From assembly GCA_964573705.1 (NCBI GenBank), contig CAZNLT010000068.1, positions 1 to 27,865 on the forward strand: 27,865 bases of DNA, read 5' to 3'. How positions within the stretch are numbered: position 1 is the first letter of the stretch; every line of letters begins with the position of its first letter. This DNA is from JAABSQ01 sp964573705. GTDB lineage: Bacteria > Desulfobacterota > Desulfobacteria > Desulfobacterales > Desulfococcaceae. A program made the translations under genes and the position numbers. Below the pieces are notes generated by a model. That model ran no database searches, was not told the origin of the DNA, and worked only from the letters and a program-made list of their open reading frames with translations. Below are positions 23,930 to 27,865 of this stretch, piece by piece.

Positions 23930-25714
23930 ATGAAATTTCCTTACGGCATCAGCGATTTCCATGCCCTGATAAAAGAAGGTTTTTATTACTGCGATCGAAC
24001 CGACCGAATACCTTCGATTGAAGATACGGGCAAATACCTGCTCTTTATCCGCCCGCGCCGGTTCGGAAAAAGCCTTCTGCTTTCCATGCTTCGAAACTAT
24101 TATGACCTGGCGCGGAAAGATGAATTTGAAACCCTCTTCAGCCATCTGAAAATCGGCCAAGATCCCACGTCTCTTCACAACCGGCATTTTATCCTTCAGT
24201 GGGATTTCTCATGCGTCGACCCGACCGGAACCATCAAAGATATCCGGCAGGCCCTGTATGATCATGTCAATTCATGCATCAAAGAATTCATGGTTAATTA
24301 CAGACCATTTCTGAGCGAACCCGTTGAAGTCAATGAAAACAATGCCATCAGCTCTCTTCGCTCCCTGATTTCCTCGATTCGGCAAACCGAGCATTCGATT
24401 TATCTTCTGATTGATGAATACGATAATTTCGCCAATGAGGTCATGACCGGCATTCGGAATGAACAGGATGTCTACAAAGCCCTGGTCCATGAAAAAGGGC
24501 CTTTGAAAACCCTGTTCAAGTCGATCAAATCGGCGGCCGGAGATGGCGGCATCGACCGGATTTTTATCACCGGCGTCTCCCCCATCGTGATGAGCGATAT
24601 TACCAGCGGATTCAATATCGCCAAAAACATCTATCTTCTTCCGGAATTTAATGATCTATGCGGACTTTATGAATCCGAAGTGACTGAATTGATAGAAAAA
24701 ATAGCTCAAACTTCTGAAGCCGATAAAATAGACACCGCCGAAGCCATCGGCCTGATGCGGACCTACTATAATGGATTCACCTTTTCGCCGGAATCCGAAC
24801 AGCGGATCTACAACCCGACCCTGACCATCTATTTCGCCGAAAATCTGTCCCGATACGGCAAGTATCCTCGAAAGATGCTGGATGCCAATCTTGCCACCGA
24901 TGAGGCCAAGCTGGAATATGCGGCCCAATTGCCCCGAGGGCGGCAAATGCTTCTGAATATTACACGTGAAACAGAGCCTCTGACGATTACCGACATCTCA
25001 GATCGCTTTGGTGTTCGGGACATTCTCACGGACAACAGCAGGGATTATGCTTTTTTGGCTTCATTCCTCTATTATTTCGGTGTGTTGACCATTTCCAGAG
25101 TGCGTCTTGATGGAAAACTGGCTTTGCGGATTCCCAATCTGGTGATGCGGGGTCTGTATGTAGACCGAATTCAGCGGATGCTGTTGCCGGAACCGGACGA
25201 TCGGGACAAGGGCAAGTTTGCAGCAGAGAGTCTCTATACAAAAGGAGATATGGATGCTTTATGCAGATTCGTCGAGCAGCGCTATTTTCAGGTATTCCAC
25301 AACCCGGATTACAAATGGGCCAATGAATTGACGGTAAAAACCGCCTTTCTCACCCTCTTGTACAACGATATCCTCTATATCATGGACTCGGAGCGGGAAA
25401 CCGGCCGGGGATATGCCGATCTGACCATGATCGTTCGGCCGGATATGCGCCGGTTTGCGATTTTGGATATCCTGATCGAGTTCAAGTATGTCAAACTGGG
25501 TGATGCGGGCGTAACCGGTGAAAAAGCCGAAAAGCTTACAGCCGAAGAACTCCGATCCATTCCCGCCATGGTTTCACAAATGGAAACCGCCCGGGATCAG
25601 GTGAAAAAATACGGCGATTCGCTGGAGAAAAAACACGGCGACCTGAAACTGCGGCGATATGCCGTGGTGTCTCTCGGGTTTGAACGAATCTGGTGGAAGG
25701 AGATCGATCACTGA
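23930..25714 (+). CDS. AAA-ATPase-like / PD-(D/E)XK nuclease family protein (DUF1703-type)
   Basis: The 594-residue protein starts with the family's hallmark FPYGISDFHALIKEGFYYCDRT (in part) and a Walker A variant RPRRFGKS (41-48). Walker B is YLLIDEYDNFAN (158-169), and FITGVSPIVMSD (212-223) is the sensor-like segment typical of AAA-ATPase_like proteins. The C-terminal part carries a PD-(D/E)XK-like nuclease: D497 in GYADLTM, then E517 and K519 in ILIEFKYVK. These proteins occur in many divergent copies in some anaerobes; their role is not established, and links to mobile elements or defence are inferences. It stands alone, has its own ribosome-binding site, is less GC-rich than the cob genes, and ends 22 bases from the convergent alpha-E gene. 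Confidence 0.88.
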   Translation: MKFPYGISDFHALIKEGFYYCDRTDRIPSIEDTGKYLLFIRPRRFGKSLLLSMLRNYYDLARKDEFETLFSHLKIGQDPTSLHNRHFILQWDFSCVDPTGTIKDIRQALYDHVNSCIKEFMVNYRPFLSEPVEVNENNAISSLRSLISSIRQTEHSIYLLIDEYDNFANEVMTGIRNEQDVYKALVHEKGPLKTLFKSIKSAAGDGGIDRIFITGVSPIVMSDITSGFNIAKNIYLLPEFNDLCGLYESEVTELIEKIAQTSEADKIDTAEAIGLMRTYYNGFTFSPESEQRIYNPTLTIYFAENLSRYGKYPRKMLDANLATDEAKLEYAAQLPRGRQMLLNITRETEPLTITDISDRFGVRDILTDNSRDYAFLASFLYYFGVLTISRVRLDGKLALRIPNLVMRGLYVDRIQRMLLPEPDDRDKGKFAAESLYTKGDMDALCRFVEQRYFQVFHNPDYKWANELTVKTAFLTLLYNDILYIMDSERETGRGYADLTMIVRPDMRRFAILDILIEFKYVKLGDAGVTGEKAEKLTAEELRSIPAMVSQMETARDQVKKYGDSLEKKHGDLKLRRYAVVSLGFERIWWKEIDH

Positions 25715-25736
25715 GACCGGGACCGACCTCCCCTCT

Positions 25737-26711
25737 TTATCCCGCCTTTTTGAACTCCTCGGGGTCGTATCCGAAAAAATACCGGGAGATGGCGTCGTTG
25801 ATGCGGTTGATTTCGATCTGGAGCTGGTCGTTGAACTCGTGCAGCCCCTTTTCAAACACCGATTTGATGTTGGTGTAGGCCAGTTCCGCGGAAAGCTGCC
25901 CCAGGATCTGTTCCGCACGGTTCCGAAAGGCGCCCATGGGGGTGCCGCTGATGGCGTGCAGGGATCGTTGGGCCACCCCGAGGCAGTGGAGAACCGAACG
26001 GGGAAATTCCCGGCTGAAGACCAGGAACTCGGCCACATTGGACGGATTGATCCGGCCGTATTCCTGCCGGTAGGCATCCAGCGCGTCGGTGGCCCGAAGC
26101 AGGGCCGCCCATTGCACGTCGTCGTATGCGGTGCCCACGTAGTTGAGGCTGGGTAAGAGGGTAAAATATTTGACGTCCAGCACCCGCGAGGTCTTGTCCG
26201 CCCGTTCCAGAAAGCGTCCCAGGCGGCAGAAATGCCATCCTTCCCCGTGGCTCATGGTATCATTGCCGATTCCGCCCAGCATCATGCCGCGGAGTTTGAT
26301 CTGCTGGCACAAGTCATAAGGATTTTCATAGACATGGCCCTGGTTTTTGCCGGCCCCTTCGATGATGTGGTAAAAGGCGTTGATCTGCTCCCAGAGATCC
26401 GATGAGATGATCTCCCGGACGGTCCGGGCGTTCTCCCGGGCGGCCCGCAGGCAGGAGATGATGGAATTGGGGTACTCGGTGTCGAACATCAGAAAAGAGA
26501 TGACGTTTTTCTTGGTGGTGGCGTTATAGCGTTCGTAAAACCGTCCATTGTCCCCGGTGGTGGAAACCAGGGCCCCCCATTCCCGGCATTCCTCCTGGCC
26601 CGGCTGGTCCAGGGTCATGTGCCAGCTCACCTCGATGAAGCGGGATATGTTTTCGGCCCGCTCCAGATTCCGACTCAACCAATAAAGGGTTTCAGCAACT
26701 CTGCTCAGCAT
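25737..26711 (-). CDS. Alpha-E domain protein (DUF403)
   Basis: The 324-residue protein is all-helical in appearance and begins MLSRVAETLYWLSRNLERAEN, the standard opening of alpha-E proteins. ENARTVREIISSDLWEQIN (middle) and GRFLERADKTSRVLDVKY (second half) are further family motifs. Its biochemical role is unproven; comparative genomics (the amidoligase work on ATP-grasp proteins) places it with circularly permuted ATP-grasp and transglutaminase-like genes in predicted peptide-forming or peptide-modifying systems. Here it follows such an ATP-grasp gene on the same strand with a 20-base overlap, fitting an operon. No transglutaminase-like gene is seen to its left; the next gene is convergent. 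Confidence 0.88.
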   Translation of the reverse strand: MLSRVAETLYWLSRNLERAENISRFIEVSWHMTLDQPGQEECREWGALVSTTGDNGRFYERYNATTKKNVISFLMFDTEYPNSIISCLRAARENARTVREIISSDLWEQINAFYHIIEGAGKNQGHVYENPYDLCQQIKLRGMMLGGIGNDTMSHGEGWHFCRLGRFLERADKTSRVLDVKYFTLLPSLNYVGTAYDDVQWAALLRATDALDAYRQEYGRINPSNVAEFLVFSREFPRSVLHCLGVAQRSLHAISGTPMGAFRNRAEQILGQLSAELAYTNIKSVFEKGLHEFNDQLQIEINRINDAISRYFFGYDPEEFKKAG

Positions 26712-27865
26712 ATTGTCCGCTCCCGTCTTGTGTTTGTGACTGTGTCATCAGGGTGGAGTCCTGCTCCGTATCGGACGCCTCTTCCGGCCCGTCCACCACC
26801 CAGGTGTCCTTGCTGCCGCCGCCCTGGGATGAATTGACCACCAGAGACCCCTTGCGAAGGGCCACCCGGGTCAGTCCGCCCGGCAGCACCCAGATCTCCT
26901 CGCCGTACAGGATAAACGGCCGCAGGTCTACATGCCGTCCCTCGAACCCGTCTCCGATGATCACCGGCGATCGGGAAAGGCCCAGGGCGGGCTGGGCGAT
27001 GAAATTTCTCGGGTTGGACTTGATCTTTTCCGCGAAGGCATCCCTTTCGGAAGCGGTGGATTCCGGGCCGATGAGCATGCCGTATCCGCCCGATTCATTG
27101 GCCGCTTTGACCACCAGGGTATCCAGGTTGTCCAGCACATGTTTTCGGGCCGAATCCTCCCAGCACAGATAGGTGGGTACATTGGGAATGATCGCCTCCT
27201 CCCCCAGGTAGTATTGGATCATTTTGGGGACGTAGGCGTAGATCACCTTGTCGTCGGCCACCCCGGTCCCCGGGGCGTTGGCCATGGCCACCCGGCCTTT
27301 CCGGAAAACGTCCAGGAGGCCCGGCACCCCGAGAAGGGAATCTTCACGAAAGGCCTTGGGGTCGAGAAAATCGTCATTGATCCGCCGGTAGATTACATCC
27401 ACCCGCTGAAGCCCCCGGGTGGTTTTCATGCAGACGAATCCGTCCTGAATCACCAGGTCCCGGCCCTCCACCAGCTCGATTCCCATTTCATGGGCCAGAA
27501 AGGAGTGTTCGAAATAGGCGGAATTATAGATGCCGGGGGTGAGCAGGGCCACCACCGGGGTGCGCATTCCGGATGGAGCGATGGAATAGAGCATGTCAAG
27601 CAGTTTGGCCGGATAGATATCCACCGGCTTGACCCGGGACGCGGTAAAGACCTCGGGAAAGGTCCGCTTCAGGAGCCGGCGGTTGGCGATCACATACGAG
27701 ACCCCGGAAGGGCACCGAAGATTGTCTTCCAGCACATAGATCCGGCCCTGTTCATCCCGAACCAGATCGGTGCCGGTGACATGGGCCCAGATGTGCCCGG
27801 GGGGATTGAGACCGTCGCAGGGCTTGAGATACCCTTCGGCGGAAAGAATGAGATCGCCGGGAATC
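26692..27865 (-). CDS. Circularly permuted ATP-grasp protein (DUF404/DUF407), 5' end outside window
   Basis: The minus-strand frame is open to the window edge and 390 residues are visible of a protein usually near 480. The first visible residues read IPGDLILSAEGYLKPCDG, then HIWAHVTGTDLVRDEQGRIY and VLEDNLRCPSGVSYVIANR, strong motifs of the type 2 circularly permuted ATP-grasp family. Later come INDDFLDP, NAPGTGVADDKVIYAYVP, VVKAANESGGYGMLIGP and RHVDLRPFILYG, covering the nucleotide-binding region. A family member would ligate a carboxylate to an amine with ATP; the substrate is unknown. The tail (about 40 residues, rich in Ser, Gln, Asp) is variable. A GTG at 27735 is not the start because conserved sequence continues upstream of it. 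Confidence 0.9.
   Translation of the reverse strand, partial: IPGDLILSAEGYLKPCDGLNPPGHIWAHVTGTDLVRDEQGRIYVLEDNLRCPSGVSYVIANRRLLKRTFPEVFTASRVKPVDIYPAKLLDMLYSIAPSGMRTPVVALLTPGIYNSAYFEHSFLAHEMGIELVEGRDLVIQDGFVCMKTTRGLQRVDVIYRRINDDFLDPKAFREDSLLGVPGLLDVFRKGRVAMANAPGTGVADDKVIYAYVPKMIQYYLGEEAIIPNVPTYLCWEDSARKHVLDNLDTLVVKAANESGGYGMLIGPESTASERDAFAEKIKSNPRNFIAQPALGLSRSPVIIGDGFEGRHVDLRPFILYGEEIWVLPGGLTRVALRKGSLVVNSSQGGGSKDTWVVDGPEEASDTEQDSTLMTQSQTQDGSGQYAEQSC

Noticed and set aside
1..27865. CRISPR arrays, tRNA or rRNA genes, insertion sequences
   Set aside because: No regularly spaced repeats, cloverleaf-like segments, rRNA-like stretches or transposase motifs were seen by eye; short RNAs could still be missed.

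Overview
The window reads as a GC-rich bacterial chromosome segment. Nearly every gene points right (+); only the last two point left. The anaerobic (early cobalt insertion) cobalamin genes, a kinase whose PAS-like domain carries a Cys-x6-Cys-x3-Cys-x2-Cys cluster, and the AAA/PD-(D/E)XK family protein near the right end together suggest an anaerobic Desulfobacterota-like organism, for example a sulfate reducer. That assignment is inferred from gene content and style, not from any search.

Layout. (1) 1-4651: cbiA (5' end cut off by the window), cbiC, cbiL, cbiD and the fusion cbiET, tightly packed and partly translationally coupled. (2) 4648-6993: rmlA, rmlC and rmlD of dTDP-rhamnose synthesis, with rmlA overlapping the cbiET stop and no rmlB in view. 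(3) 7040-8296: a U32-family protein related to RNA hydroxylation factors. (4) 8401-11425: a PAS histidine kinase and an overlapping receiver-PAS-histidine kinase, with a sigma70-like promoter in front. (5) 11441-15442: cbiG, cbiH, cobQ/cbiP and cobU resume the cobalamin pathway. (6) 15439-18084: an RCK/TrkA protein with two USP-like domains and a CPA2-type cation/proton antiporter, coupled to cobU. (7) 18263-19255: an RluA-type pseudouridine synthase. (8) 19256-21661: a visibly AT-richer island with its own promoter, holding an OLD/RecF-like ATPase and a Toprim-like DUF4276-type partner; this is the best candidate for an uncharacterised defence system. (9) 21855-23653: cobS and cobD. (10) 23688-23808: a long interrupted inverted repeat just ahead of an AAA-ATPase/PD-(D/E)XK (DUF1703-type) gene at 23930-25714. 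(11) 25737-27865, minus strand: an alpha-E protein and a circularly permuted ATP-grasp protein, the latter cut by the window edge.

How the genes work together. The cobalamin set covers C20, C17, C1 and C5/C15 methylation, ring opening, methyl migration, a,c-diamide formation, amidation to cobyric acid, aminopropanol phosphate supply, GDP activation and nucleotide loop assembly. CbiF, CbiJ, CbiB, a cobaltochelatase, CobA, CobT and the adenosyltransferase are not in the window. The pathway is broken into three blocks (cbiA-cbiET, cbiG-cobU, cobS-cobD) by genes with no known cobalamin role, yet stop/start overlaps tie some intruders to the cob genes and suggest shared transcripts. No CRISPR array, tRNA, rRNA, insertion sequence or cobalamin riboswitch was recognised. 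No gene-free stretch exceeds 300 bases; the longest are 19256-19541, 23654-23929, 21662-21854 and 18085-18262.
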